A stretch of 54,577 bases of DNA, from NCBI RefSeq assembly GCF_001650405.1, contig NZ_LWCU01000020.1, forward strand, positions 1-54,577. Direction: 5' to 3'. Under the pieces are notes generated by a model. The model saw only the letters and a program-made list of their open reading frames with translations, made no database searches and was not told the origin of the DNA. The position numbers were made by a program, and so were the translations under genes. The stretch comes from Microbacterium sp. H83. GTDB lineage: Bacteria; Actinomycetota; Actinomycetes; Actinomycetales; Microbacteriaceae. Each line of letters begins with the position of its first letter. Within the stretch, counting starts at the first letter, position 1. Below, one piece after another: positions 16,233 through 24,368 of the stretch.

Positions 16233-18401
16233 ATGAATTCCAATGACGTGAGCTTCGAGTCGGCGGTCGACCAGGACGCCCGGTCCGCCGAGGTGCTGCA
16301 CCTCCGCGCCGGCGGCACCAGCGTCGTCGTGTCGATGACCTCCCCGCCCTCGATCGTGCACTGGGGAGAGGACCTCGGCGAGACCGACTCCGCCGCTCTG
16401 CACGGACTCGCGCTCGCCGCGATGCCGCAGCGCGTGTCCGGAGGCCTCGACGTCACGCCGGTGCTCTCCGTTCTCCCGACGCCCGCCCACGGATGGCTGG
16501 GAACCCCCGGCATCGAGGGGCACCGCGACGGCAACGGAGTGAGCATCCGCTGGACGGTCTCCGGCGTCGACGCCACCGCGGACTCCGCTCGCATCTCGCT
16601 GACCGATGACGAAGGCCGCCTCGCCGCGACCCTGGAGCTGCGGGTGGGCGCCGGGGGACTCTTCCATCAGCGCGTCACGCTGCGCAACAGCGGCCGGAGC
16701 GCCTACACCGTGCAGCGTCTCACCGCCGCGTTCCCCGTGCCCTGGGACGCCACCGAGGTGCTCGACACCACCGGGCGCCACCTGCGCGAGCGCTCGCCGC
16801 AGCGCCACGACTTCACGTTCGGCAGCTACAGCCGCGACAGCCGCCGCGGCCGCCCCGGCGCCGACGCGACCCTGCTGCTGTGCGCCGGCCGACCCGGCTT
16901 CGGCTTCGAGACCGGACGCGTCCACGGCATCCACGTCGCCTGGAGCGGGAACCACACGATGCTCGCCGAGCGCGTCGTCACGGGCGAGGCGTTCCTGGCC
17001 GGCGGCGAGCTCTACGGCGCGGGAGAGATCACGATCGAGCCCGGATCCGCGCTGACCACCCCGTGGGTCATCGGATCCTGGGGCGACGGCCTGAACGAGC
17101 TGTCCTGGCGGTTCCACGACGAGCTGCGTGCGCGACCGCAGCACCCCGCACGTCCGCGCCCGGTGACCCTCAACACCTGGGAGGCCGTGTACTTCGATCA
17201 CGACCTCACCCGCCTCACCGATCTCGCCGACGCCGCGGCGGAGGTCGGGATCGAGCGCTTCGTGCTCGACGACGGCTGGTTCCGCGGACGCCGCGACGAC
17301 ACGTCGGGTCTCGGCGACTGGCACGTGGACGAGACGGTGTGGCCGGAGGGACTGCACCCCCTCGTCGACCACGTGCGCGCACGGGGCATGGAGTTCGGCC
17401 TGTGGGTCGAGCCCGAGATGGTCAATCCCGACAGCGACGTCGCGCGCGAGCATCCGGACTGGATCCTGCGGACCCGCGTCGAGCTCCCGCCGTCGGCCCG
17501 CCAGCAGCAGGTGCTCAATCTCGCCCACCCCGACGCGTACGCGTACATCGCCGCCAGGCTCCATGCGCTGCTCGACGAGTACCCGATCGCGTACCTGAAG
17601 TGGGACCACAACCGCGACCTCGTCGACGCCGGACGCGGGCCGGGCGCCGGTGCGCTCGTGCACGAGCACACGCTCGCCGCATACCGACTGCTCGACGAGC
17701 TCGAGGCGCAGCACCCCGGGCTCGAGATCGAGAGCTGCGCGTCGGGCGGCGCCCGTGTCGACCTCGGCATCCTCGACCGCACCGACCGCATCTGGACCAG
17801 CGACTGCCTCGATCCGCTCGAGCGTCTCTCGATCCAGCGCCACACGGGTCTGCTCGTCCCGCCGGAGCTGATGGGCGCTCACATCACCAGTGAGACCGTG
17901 CACTCCACGGGGCGCGTCACCGACCTCGACCTCAGCGCCGCGGTCGCCCTGATCGGCCACTATGGCATCGAGCGGGACATCTCCGTCGCGGACGCCGACG
18001 ACCGCCGCCGGATCGCCGCATGGGTCGCCTTCGCGAAGCGTGTGCGTCCTCTCGTGGCGACCGGTCGCGTCGTGCACGTGGATGGCACGGACGACGGGAT
18101 CGACGTGCGCGGGATCGTCGCCGCCGACGCGTCGGAGGCCGTCTTCACGATCACGCAGGAGGCGACGTCGATCGCCTATCCCGCCGGTCGCGTGCGGTTC
18201 CCCGGGCTGGAGCCGGCCCGAGCCTACGCGGTCCAGGTCGTCGCCCCCGCGGGCGCTCGTCCCGACGCCGCACAGTCCGAGCTGCTCTGGGCGCAGCACG
18301 GGATCGTCCTCACCGGCCGCCAGCTCGCGGTGACCGGCATCCGCCCACCCGTCCAGCACCCCGGTCGCGCGACCGTGGTGGAGATCGTCACCGCAGACTG
18401 A
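16233..18401 (+). CDS. alpha-galactosidase, GH36
   Basis: Hydrolyses terminal alpha-galactosides such as melibiose and raffinose by the retaining mechanism. The 722-residue length and motifs match GH36: NTWEAVYFDHDL, ERFVLDDGWFRGRRDDTSGL, GDWHVDETVWPEGL, FGLWVEPEMVNPDSD, YLKWDHNRD with nucleophile Asp458, ASGGARVDLGIL, and TSDCLDPLER with the acid/base Asp524. There is no signal peptide, so it acts in the cytoplasm on imported sugar. No transporter is adjacent. The ATG at 16233 is preceded by a good -10 but no ribosome-binding site. Confidence 0.94.
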   Translation: MNSNDVSFESAVDQDARSAEVLHLRAGGTSVVVSMTSPPSIVHWGEDLGETDSAALHGLALAAMPQRVSGGLDVTPVLSVLPTPAHGWLGTPGIEGHRDGNGVSIRWTVSGVDATADSARISLTDDEGRLAATLELRVGAGGLFHQRVTLRNSGRSAYTVQRLTAAFPVPWDATEVLDTTGRHLRERSPQRHDFTFGSYSRDSRRGRPGADATLLLCAGRPGFGFETGRVHGIHVAWSGNHTMLAERVVTGEAFLAGGELYGAGEITIEPGSALTTPWVIGSWGDGLNELSWRFHDELRARPQHPARPRPVTLNTWEAVYFDHDLTRLTDLADAAAEVGIERFVLDDGWFRGRRDDTSGLGDWHVDETVWPEGLHPLVDHVRARGMEFGLWVEPEMVNPDSDVAREHPDWILRTRVELPPSARQQQVLNLAHPDAYAYIAARLHALLDEYPIAYLKWDHNRDLVDAGRGPGAGALVHEHTLAAYRLLDELEAQHPGLEIESCASGGARVDLGILDRTDRIWTSDCLDPLERLSIQRHTGLLVPPELMGAHITSETVHSTGRVTDLDLSAAVALIGHYGIERDISVADADDRRRIAAWVAFAKRVRPLVATGRVVHVDGTDDGIDVRGIVAADASEAVFTITQEATSIAYPAGRVRFPGLEPARAYAVQVVAPAGARPDAAQSELLWAQHGIVLTGRQLAVTGIRPPVQHPGRATVVEIVTAD

Positions 18402-18458
18402 CCCGGCGCCGGTCCCACCGGCAGGGCGACGCGCAAGGAGGCGCAGCCTCGGCTCTTC

Positions 18459-18494
18459 GGTGTTACACCAAACGGTTGAGTGTTACACTGGAGC
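18459..18494 (+). promoter_or_regulatory. promoter with twin palindromic operators of the toxin-antitoxin pair
   Basis: Two perfect 11-bp palindromes around a central T, GGTGTTACACC (18459-18469) and AGTGTTACACT (18479-18489), are centred 20 bp apart, two helical turns. The second contains the -10 TACACT (18484-18489). The antitoxin ATG is 6 bases past it, suggesting a leaderless mRNA. The layout fits autorepression by the antitoxin or the complex. Confidence 0.75.
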
Positions 18495-18761
18495 ATGCCC
18501 ACCGCACACCAGCGCACCAACATCACGCACACCCCCCAGGTGGTGCGCGCGCTCGATGTGGCCCGCCGCGGATGGCCGGATGAACCTCGTGACAGCGCCC
18601 TCATCCTGCATCTGCTCGACGAGGGCGCCAGGGTCGTCGAGGCCAGGACGGCCGACGCCGAGGTGGAGAGGCTGGCGCGACTGCATCGCATCGCGGGGCG
18701 ACGCAGCGCGCTGTACCCCGTCGGCTATCTCGACGACCTCCGCAGCGAGTGGGACGAGTGA
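18495..18761 (+). CDS. putative type II antitoxin (VapB-like)
   Basis: An 88-residue protein (MPTAHQRTNITHTPQVVRAL onward) with a short predicted ribbon-helix-helix-like N-terminus, LILHLLDEGARVVEAR helix and an acidic C-terminal end (DDLRSEWDE), as expected for an antitoxin that blocks its toxin. An ATG at 18480 exists, but it lies inside the operator/-10 region, so 18495 is preferred. It overlaps the PIN toxin gene by GTGA. No specific family name is certain; the call rests on size, position and operators. Confidence 0.72.
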   Translation: MPTAHQRTNITHTPQVVRALDVARRGWPDEPRDSALILHLLDEGARVVEARTADAEVERLARLHRIAGRRSALYPVGYLDDLRSEWDE

Positions 18762-19135
18762 TCGTCCTCGACGCCGGTGTCGTGATCGCCGTGCTCAACG
18801 GTCGGGATGAGCACCATGCCGCTGCCGTGGCGTTGCTCGAGAAGCATCCGCCGACATACCTCATGCATCCGCTCACGCTCGCCGAGGTTCTGGTCGGACC
18901 GGCCATCGCCGGTCAGGAGGGCGCCGTGCTGGACGATCTGCGGGCCCTCGGGATCGAACAGGCGGATCTCGGAGGCGACGAGGCCCTCGACCTCGCGAGA
19001 CTTCGCGCTGCCCACCGGCTCAAGATGCCCGACACGTGCGTCCTCGCGACGGCCGGACACCATCGCGTGGCGCTCGCCACGTTCGATCACCGCCTCGCGA
19101 GGGTCGCCGGGGAGCTCGAGCTCCTCGTCGACTGA
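18758..19135 (+). CDS. vapC: PIN-domain ribonuclease toxin (VapC-like)
   Basis: A 125-residue PIN-domain protein. The four acidic active-site positions are present: Asp5 in VLDAG, Glu43 in LAEVL, Asp92 in MPDTCVLA and Asp110 in TFDHRLA. Such toxins cleave tRNA or rRNA with Mg2+ when free of antitoxin. The GTG start overlaps the antitoxin stop (GTGA), and a further in-frame GTG at 18749 is less likely. Downstream (19136-19288) there is no recognisable gene or signal before the convergent membrane-protein gene ends. Confidence 0.88.
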   Translation: MIVLDAGVVIAVLNGRDEHHAAAVALLEKHPPTYLMHPLTLAEVLVGPAIAGQEGAVLDDLRALGIEQADLGGDEALDLARLRAAHRLKMPDTCVLATAGHHRVALATFDHRLARVAGELELLVD

Positions 19136-19288
19136 GCGGCGGGGCGCTCGATCACGATCACCTCGATCACGCGATACCCGGCTGCCGTGAGGGGCGGATC
19201 TGGAACCGCCGGCTCGGGATCCGAGAGTCGCTGCGCGAGATGGATCGGCACGTTCGGTGGCGCTGCTGCGCTGGACGACGGACGCGGC

Positions 19289-19900
19289 TCAGTCCCGCTC
19301 GACGGCCGTGCGGGCCAGGACCAGTCCCGCGACGATGCCGCCGATGCCGCCGAACGCCATGTCGCCGATCGTGTCCTCGTAGGCGACGAAGATCTCGTCG
19401 CTGACGAAGGCCCAGCCCAGCCACTCGATCATCTCCCAGACGGCGCTGATCGCGAGAGCGATGAGCGGCAGCAGGACGAGCGGCGTCCGTCTCGGTCCGT
19501 CGCGGGTGATCGCCACGACCCGGGAGCGGGTCAGCATCGTCGCGACGAGGATCGCGAGCACACCCGTGCAGGCGAAGTGCAGCAGCAGATCCCAGCCCGG
19601 GATCGCGGTGTAGAGGCCCAGGACGTTGCTCCAGGCCGCGGCGAGCACGGTGATGCCCAGCGACACGTCGAACCAGGCACGCAGACCGAGGATCCGCGGC
19701 GCGACGACCGCGGGCAGGGCCAGCGCGGCGATCCCGGCGTCGGTGGGCCGGAACGCGATCGCCGCCACGGCCACGCCGATCACGCCGAGCACGCGCACGG
19801 CATCCGCCGCCCACTCCCCGGCAGACCGCGGCGGCCGCAGGAAGTCCGCCTTCGCGCGGGCTGGCGGGGAGGGGCGGGCGATCTCGTCGGTGGATGTCAA
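19289..19900 (-). CDS. polytopic membrane protein, DUF2238/YjdF-like
   Basis: A 203-residue protein with about five to six hydrophobic segments after a basic Pro-rich N-terminus (ARPSPPARAKADFLRPP). Conserved-looking membrane motifs are GWDLLLHFACTG, SAVWEMIEWLGWAF and EDTIGDMAFGGIGGI; the spaced D..LHF, WE.IEW and DT..DM pattern recalls the DUF2238/YjdF family, although the match is by eye. The start is a TTG at 19900 that overlaps the stop of the upstream metallo-hydrolase gene (TTGA), so the two are coupled. Function unknown. Confidence 0.7.
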   Translation of the reverse strand: MTSTDEIARPSPPARAKADFLRPPRSAGEWAADAVRVLGVIGVAVAAIAFRPTDAGIAALALPAVVAPRILGLRAWFDVSLGITVLAAAWSNVLGLYTAIPGWDLLLHFACTGVLAILVATMLTRSRVVAITRDGPRRTPLVLLPLIALAISAVWEMIEWLGWAFVSDEIFVAYEDTIGDMAFGGIGGIVAGLVLARTAVERD

Positions 19901-20658
19901 TGCGGACCGATCCTGCGCGCCTCGGCGACGTCCGCGCGGATGCCCTCTCGCGAGGGCTCGCCGTGCCCGGAGAGCACCAGGTTCGCGTCGGTCTGCGCCA
20001 GCACGTCGAGCGAGTGCATGGCCTCGTCGCTGTCGGCGGTGGCGGCGCGCGCGACGATCTGCGCCCCGGATCTGCCCGTGTACGGATCGAGCGTGACCAG
20101 CGCGTCCCCGGAGATCAGCACCCCTCGGTCCTCCAGCAGATACGCGCAGTGTCCGTCGGTGTGACCCGGAGTCCAGAGCGCGAGCGGTGAGCCGGGGGCG
20201 TCGACGGGCCGCCCGTGCGAGACCCGCGCCGACGCCTCGACGCCCTTCACCGTCAGAGCGCCGTCCGCGGCCATCCGCGTGATGACGGGGATGCCGCGGG
20301 GATGACCCAGCACGTACGGCAGGCGCGGCGAGGCCGGGCGGTATCGATACGGATGCCGCGCGAGTGTCGCGTCGCCGGCGTGCACCAGCACGGATGCGCC
20401 GGCCCCGCGCACCCGTCGCGCCATCCCGACGTGGTCGAAGTGGCCGTGGGTCAGGACCAGCGCGTCGATGTCGGACGTGGTCGCCCCCAGGTGCGCCAGG
20501 AGGTCGTCGAGCGGACGCCTCATGCCGGGCAGTCCGGCGTCGAACAGCGTGAGTCCGTCGGGAGTGCGCCACAGGTAGCAGTTCACATCCGCGACGCAGA
20601 TGCGGAAGAGATCCGCGTCGACCTCCGACCATGCGCGGGTCGTGGCTGAGGGGGTCAT
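19897..20658 (-). CDS. metallo-beta-lactamase-fold hydrolase
   Basis: A 253-residue MBL-fold enzyme. The zinc motif THGHFDH (HxHxDH) follows DALVLTHG; further ligands are the His in LALWTPGHTDGHC and the Asp in ISGDALVTLDPY, with a final SGHGEP motif. It may act as a lactonase, thioesterase or glyoxalase II-like enzyme; the substrate cannot be inferred. No signal peptide. A -10 (TAGCGT, 20665-20670) lies 6 bases before the ATG, so the transcript is probably leaderless. Confidence 0.86.
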   Translation of the reverse strand: MTPSATTRAWSEVDADLFRICVADVNCYLWRTPDGLTLFDAGLPGMRRPLDDLLAHLGATTSDIDALVLTHGHFDHVGMARRVRGAGASVLVHAGDATLARHPYRYRPASPRLPYVLGHPRGIPVITRMAADGALTVKGVEASARVSHGRPVDAPGSPLALWTPGHTDGHCAYLLEDRGVLISGDALVTLDPYTGRSGAQIVARAATADSDEAMHSLDVLAQTDANLVLSGHGEPSREGIRADVAEARRIGPH

Positions 20659-20664
20659 GCTCCG

Positions 20665-20670
20665 ACGCTA
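20665..20670 (-). promoter_or_regulatory. -10 element of a probable leaderless promoter (MBL hydrolase)
   Basis: On the minus strand TAGCGT is followed by six bases and then the ATG at 20658. This is the TANNNT-N6-start spacing seen at several other genes in the window. Confidence 0.55.
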
Positions 20671-20822
20671 GGAACGGCTGCGGGGAACGGAGAGGGGATT
20701 GACAACGGGCGCGGCGGATGCGAGCCGCGGCGCCGTTCGCGACGGGCGCGTTCTCCCACAGAAGTCCACCTCGCGCAAGCCCCACTTCTCATCCGCACTC
20801 TCGCAGTACACCGGTAATCCCA

Positions 20823-20839
20823 CCGAGCGAGACGCTCGG
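20823..20839 (+). other. 5' leader hairpin upstream of the envelope-stress cluster
   Basis: CCGAGCG (20823-20829) and CGCTCGG (20833-20839) form a perfect 7-bp stem with a 3-base loop. It ends 20 bases before the ATG at 20860, with AAGGAGAG in between, so it may affect translation or mRNA stability of the first gene of the cluster. Confidence 0.5.
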
Positions 20840-20859
20840 TTCCGACCGAAGGAGAGACC

Positions 20860-21630
20860 ATGTCAGACGGCAACATCGCCGCAAGCGGCGGCTCACCCCA
20901 CGACGCCACCGGCGGCTCCTATGACGCGAGCGCCGGCTCGACGGATGCGGGTGGAGCGTCCCCCACGATGGAGGATGCGAAGCACGAGGCGGCCGAGCTC
21001 ACGGACACGGCGACCGGCGCGGCGAAGGACGTCGCAGGCACCGCGAAGGACGAGGCCGCGTCCGTCGCCCGCGAGACCAAGGCCCAGGCCCAGGACCTCT
21101 TCGAGCAGGGCAGACAGGAGTTCAGCGACCAGGCGTCGAAGCAGCAGCAGCGCCTCGCCGCGGGCCTCGACTCCCTGGGGAGCGAGCTGAGCACGATGGC
21201 ACGGTCCTCGGACGGCTCCGGCATCGCGAGCGACCTCGTGCAGAAGGCGTCCGACCGCATCGCCGGAGCGGCCTCGTGGCTCGGCAGCCGGGAGCCGTCC
21301 GGCGTCCTCCAGGACGTGAAGGCGTTCGCCCGGCGACGCCCTGGCGCCTTCATCGGGGCGGCTCTGCTCGCCGGCATCGCGGCGGGTCGGCTCACGCGCG
21401 CGCTCGCCGCCAACGCCAAGGAGTCCTCGGGATCGTCGGGTTCCACTCCGGCCCTCACCAGCGGTGCATCGTCTCAGGGAGCCTCTGCTCCTGTCGGCGG
21501 AGCCGTGCCGGTGAGCACCGTCACGCCGCCGCCCCCGGCGCCGTACGAGACGCCGGTGTTCACGGAGTCGGCTTCCCGCCTGGGCAGCCCCGGACAGGGG
21601 GTGGCAGATGAGCGACCAGACACCCTCTGA
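20860..21630 (+). CDS. LEA-like, single-pass membrane protein of unknown function
   Basis: A 256-residue protein in three parts. Residues 1-40 are Gly/Ser/Ala-rich. Residues about 37-100 form an Ala/Lys/Glu/Asp-rich amphipathic helix (EDAKHEAAELTDTATGAAK) reminiscent of late-embryogenesis-abundant and CsbD-like stress proteins. A single membrane segment lies at about 161-180 after RRRPGAF, followed by a Ser/Pro-rich tail. A clear AAGGAGAG precedes the ATG. It overlaps the Holin-X gene by 23 bp and begins a four-gene envelope cluster. No enzymatic motif is visible. Confidence 0.75.
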   Translation: MSDGNIAASGGSPHDATGGSYDASAGSTDAGGASPTMEDAKHEAAELTDTATGAAKDVAGTAKDEAASVARETKAQAQDLFEQGRQEFSDQASKQQQRLAAGLDSLGSELSTMARSSDGSGIASDLVQKASDRIAGAASWLGSREPSGVLQDVKAFARRRPGAFIGAALLAGIAAGRLTRALAANAKESSGSSGSTPALTSGASSQGASAPVGGAVPVSTVTPPPPAPYETPVFTESASRLGSPGQGVADERPDTL

Positions 21631-22021
21631 GGAGCGCGCCGCGTCGACCTCCCTGGGTGAGCTGCTCGGCGAGGTCACTCGCGATCTCTCGACGCTGATG
21701 CGCCAGGAGATCGCCCTGGCCAAAGCCGAGCTCAAGGAGTCGGCGACGACATCCGCCAAGGGCGTGGGGATGCTGGGTGGAGCCGGCTACGCCGCATCCA
21801 TGGCCGTGCTCTTCCTGTCCATCGCCCTGTGGGCCGTGCTCGCCACGCTCGTCGGCGGGGGCTGGTCCGGCGTGATCGTCGCGATCATCTGGCTGATCAT
21901 CGCGGCCATCCTGTTCGTGGTCGGCAGGAACCAGACGAAGAAGGTGAAGGGGGCTCCGCAGACCGTGGAGACGCTGCAGGAGATCCCCTCGGCATTCAAG
22001 CGAAATGAGGAGAACCGATGA
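21608..22021 (+). CDS. Holin-X (phage holin superfamily III-like) membrane protein
   Basis: A 137-residue protein with the actinobacterial Holin-X pattern (PF07332): SLGELLGEVTRDLSTLMRQE and IALAKAELKESATTSAKG form an amphipathic N-terminal helix, followed by two transmembrane segments (AASMAVLFLSIALWAVLATL and VIVAIIWLIIAAILFVVG). Despite the name these are chromosomal proteins and probably act at the envelope, not in phage lysis. It overlaps the genes on both sides (23 bp upstream, ATGA downstream). Confidence 0.87.
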   Translation: MSDQTPSEERAASTSLGELLGEVTRDLSTLMRQEIALAKAELKESATTSAKGVGMLGGAGYAASMAVLFLSIALWAVLATLVGGGWSGVIVAIIWLIIAAILFVVGRNQTKKVKGAPQTVETLQEIPSAFKRNEENR

Positions 22022-22581
22022 GTGATTCAGCAGATGCGATCCGGGCCGACATCGAGCGGACGAGAGGGGAGCTCGGTCTCGACGTCGACGCGCTCGCCGA
22101 CAAGGTCACGCCGTCGAAGATCGCCCAGCGTCAGGCGGACAAGGTGCGCGGAGTCTTCGGCTCCGTCCGCGAACGGGTGATGGGGGCGGCGGACGACGCC
22201 TCGTCCTCGGCCTCCGGGCTCGCGCACAGCGCCGGAGACGCAGCCCACCAGGTGAAGGCCAAGGCGGAGGGCGCGCCCCTCGCGGTCGGTCTCATCGCGT
22301 TCGGGGCGGGGCTGCTCATCTCGGCGCTCATCCCCGCGTCGCGCAAGGAGAAGGAGCTGGCCGAGTCGGTGAGGGATGCCGCGCAGCCGCTGGTGGACCA
22401 GGTGTCCGACGTCGCGAAGGAGGTCGCCGGCGACCTGAAGGAACCCGCGCAGGAGGCGGTCGCCGCCGTGCAGGATCGGGCCGCCGAGGCTGTGGGCACG
22501 GTGAAGGAGGAGGCGTCCGGCGCCGCCGACACCGTCAAGGATCAGGCCCAGCAGGCCAGGGAGAACGTCAGCGGCAGCTGA
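22018..22581 (+). CDS. DUF3618 domain protein
   Basis: A 187-residue protein. The N-terminus SDSADAIRADIERTRGELGL is the DUF3618 signature, and VDALADKVTPSKIAQRQADK continues it. One hydrophobic stretch (LAVGLIAFGAGLLISALI, about residues 93-110) is followed by a long Ala/Glu/Lys/Val amphipathic region (QVSDVAKEVAGDLKEPAQEA) similar in composition to the first protein of the cluster. Family members commonly sit beside Holin-X proteins, as here. The ATG overlaps the previous stop. Confidence 0.88.
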   Translation: MSDSADAIRADIERTRGELGLDVDALADKVTPSKIAQRQADKVRGVFGSVRERVMGAADDASSSASGLAHSAGDAAHQVKAKAEGAPLAVGLIAFGAGLLISALIPASRKEKELAESVRDAAQPLVDQVSDVAKEVAGDLKEPAQEAVAAVQDRAAEAVGTVKEEASGAADTVKDQAQQARENVSGS

Positions 22582-22655
22582 CGTCGATGGGGGCGGGAGG
22601 GATCCCGCCCCATCCCACCCACCCCGACCGACGGCCCGCGCGAAGGAGCGATCCC

Positions 22656-23729
22656 ATGCCGCAGCAGGCGACATCCCCCTCGGAGCACGATGCTCCGCAC
22701 CCTGAGGACGACCACAAGCCGGACACCCCGGCTCAGCTCGAGAGGCGGTCGTGGAAGTACATCCTCGTCAAGACCGTCCGCGAGTTCACGGCTGACCAGT
22801 GCGTGGACGCCGCGGCCGGGCTCACCTACTACGCGGTGCTGTCGCTGTTCCCCGCCCTCATCGCGATCTTCTCCCTGCTCGGCCTGTTCGGCCAGGAGGG
22901 GGCCGCTTCCGATGCGGTGATCGGCATCCTCGCGGACGTCGCCCCGGCGGATACCGTCGAGGCCCTTCGCGGACCGCTCGAGCAGCTCTCGAACGCTCCC
23001 GGGGCGGGCTTCGCTCTCGTGTCCGGAATCCTGCTCGCGCTCTGGTCGGCCTCGGGCTACGTGGGCGCGTTCAGCCGCGCGATGAACCGCATCTACGAGA
23101 TCGAGGAGGGGCGGCCGTTCTGGAAGCTGCGTCCGATGCAGCTCCTCGTCACCATCATCACCGTGGTGGCCCTGACCGTCGCCGCCGTCGCGCTCGTGCT
23201 CTCCGGTGACATCGCCCGGTCGATCGGCGACGCGATCGGCGTCGGCGAGTCGGTCGCCGTGGTGTGGAGCATCGTGCGCTGGCCGCTCCTGGTCTTCCTC
23301 GTCATCTTCCTCGTCGCGGTGCTGTACTACGCCACGCCGAACGCGAAGCAGCCGAAGTTCCGGTGGATCAGCCTGGGCGCCGTGATCGCGATCGTCGTCC
23401 TCGCGATCGCGACGGTCGGATTCGTGCTGTACGTGACCAACTTCTCGAACTACGAGCGCACCTACGGCTCGCTCGCGGGCGTGATCGTCTTCCTCCTCTG
23501 GCTCTGGATCGCGAACCTCGCGCTGCTCTTCGGCGCGGAGTTCGATGCGGAGCTCGAGCGCGGTCGGCAGCTGCAGGCCGGGATCGCGGCGGAGGAGGAC
23601 ATCCAGCTGCCGCCCCGCGACACCCGTCAGAGCGACAAGCGGGCCGAGAAGGAGGAGAAGGACATCGCGGAAGGTCGACGGATCCGCCAGGATCAGGATT
23701 CTCCCGATCAGCAGCGGAGCGACTCCTGA
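22656..23729 (+). CDS. YihY/virulence factor BrkB family membrane protein
   Basis: A 357-residue integral membrane protein. The start at 22656 is supported by GAAGGAG 7 bases upstream. Family motifs are ADQCVDAAAGLTYYAVLSLF near the N-terminus, SASGYVGAFSRAMNRIYEIE in the middle, VLYYATPNAKQPKFRWISLG, and the final membrane region YERTYGSLAGVIVFLLWLWI with NLALLFGAEFDAELER. A charged cytoplasmic tail of about 50 residues follows. The biochemical role is not established. It closes the envelope cluster and is followed by a long palindrome. Confidence 0.92.
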   Translation: MPQQATSPSEHDAPHPEDDHKPDTPAQLERRSWKYILVKTVREFTADQCVDAAAGLTYYAVLSLFPALIAIFSLLGLFGQEGAASDAVIGILADVAPADTVEALRGPLEQLSNAPGAGFALVSGILLALWSASGYVGAFSRAMNRIYEIEEGRPFWKLRPMQLLVTIITVVALTVAAVALVLSGDIARSIGDAIGVGESVAVVWSIVRWPLLVFLVIFLVAVLYYATPNAKQPKFRWISLGAVIAIVVLAIATVGFVLYVTNFSNYERTYGSLAGVIVFLLWLWIANLALLFGAEFDAELERGRQLQAGIAAEEDIQLPPRDTRQSDKRAEKEEKDIAEGRRIRQDQDSPDQQRSDS

Positions 23730-23752
23730 CGGCGGATGCCGGGTCGACGCCG

Positions 23753-23790
23753 CGGAGGGCGGTGTGCACGCGCGTGCACACCGCCCTCCG
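23753..23790. terminator. perfect 38-bp palindrome, probable bidirectional terminator
   Basis: Positions 23753-23790 are a perfect palindrome, 19 bp per arm, centred between 23771 and 23772. It lies 24 bases after the YihY/BrkB stop and 18 bases beyond the end of the convergent azt remnant. No T tract follows, but the position between convergent reading frames fits a bidirectional terminator. Confidence 0.7.
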
Positions 23791-23807
23791 GCGTCCGGGC
23801 CGCCCGA

Positions 23808-24368
23808 TCAGCCGACGGCCGGAGCGATCTCGTTCGGAGTGACGTCGAGCTCGACGCTCCTCACGACCTCTCCGGTCGTGAGGTCGACCGCGTGCACGCT
23901 GTTCGCCGCGGGCTCGGTGACGTACGCGATGTCGCCCGCGACGACGATCATCCGCGCCGGATCCGTCCAGAAGTGCGAGTCGGGCATGCCGACGGCGTCG
24001 CCCTCCCCGTACTCGCGCACGTCGATCGCGTCGCCGGCCACGAACGTCGGGACCTCCGTCGCGCTCGCCGCGTCGAGGTGCTGCTGCAGCCCCTCCTCGA
24101 GTCCGAGTCCGTTCGAGACGAGGAGGTCGGCGGTGCGCAGCGTCGCGGCCTCCTGCGCCGAGATCTCGAACGAGTGGGGGTCGGCGTTCGGCTTCATCAG
24201 CGTCACCACCCGCGCCTGCTCGCCGACGAGCTCGCCGACGACGTCGCCGAGGATGTTCGTCGACACGACGACGAGCGGTCGATCGTCGGTCGGAGCCGTG
24301 CAGGCGGCGAGGCCGCTCGCGGCGATCGTGCAGAGTGCGAGGGCGGCGAGCGTCCGTCGAGCGCGGGC
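23808..24368 (-). pseudogene. aztC'-'aztD remnant: zinc-binding-protein N-half fused to zinc-chaperone tail
   Basis: Reading the minus strand from about 24368, a lipoprotein-like signal (LAALALCTIAASGLAAC) leads into the N-terminal half of an AztC-type metal ABC binding protein: VVVSTNILGDVVGELVGE, TLMKPNADPHSFEISAQE, LLVSNGLGLEEGL and MPDSHFWTDPARM, with metal-ligand His in PHSF and SHFW. At about 23945-23960 the sequence jumps to a beta-propeller tail, AGDIAYVTEPAANSVHAVDL then GEVVRSVELDVTPNEI, typical of AztD chaperones. The open frame has no ATG, GTG or TTG before the signal, and the second half of AztC is absent. I read this as a deletion product and non-functional. Confidence 0.75.

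Noticed and set aside
20659..20859. Riboswitch or small-RNA gene before the envelope cluster
   Set aside because: Only one short hairpin and a ribosome-binding site are visible; no known riboswitch core could be recognised.
21608..22021. Prophage evidence from the holin-family gene
   Set aside because: Holin-X proteins are chromosomal in actinobacteria, and no other phage gene (endolysin, integrase, structural) is present nearby.
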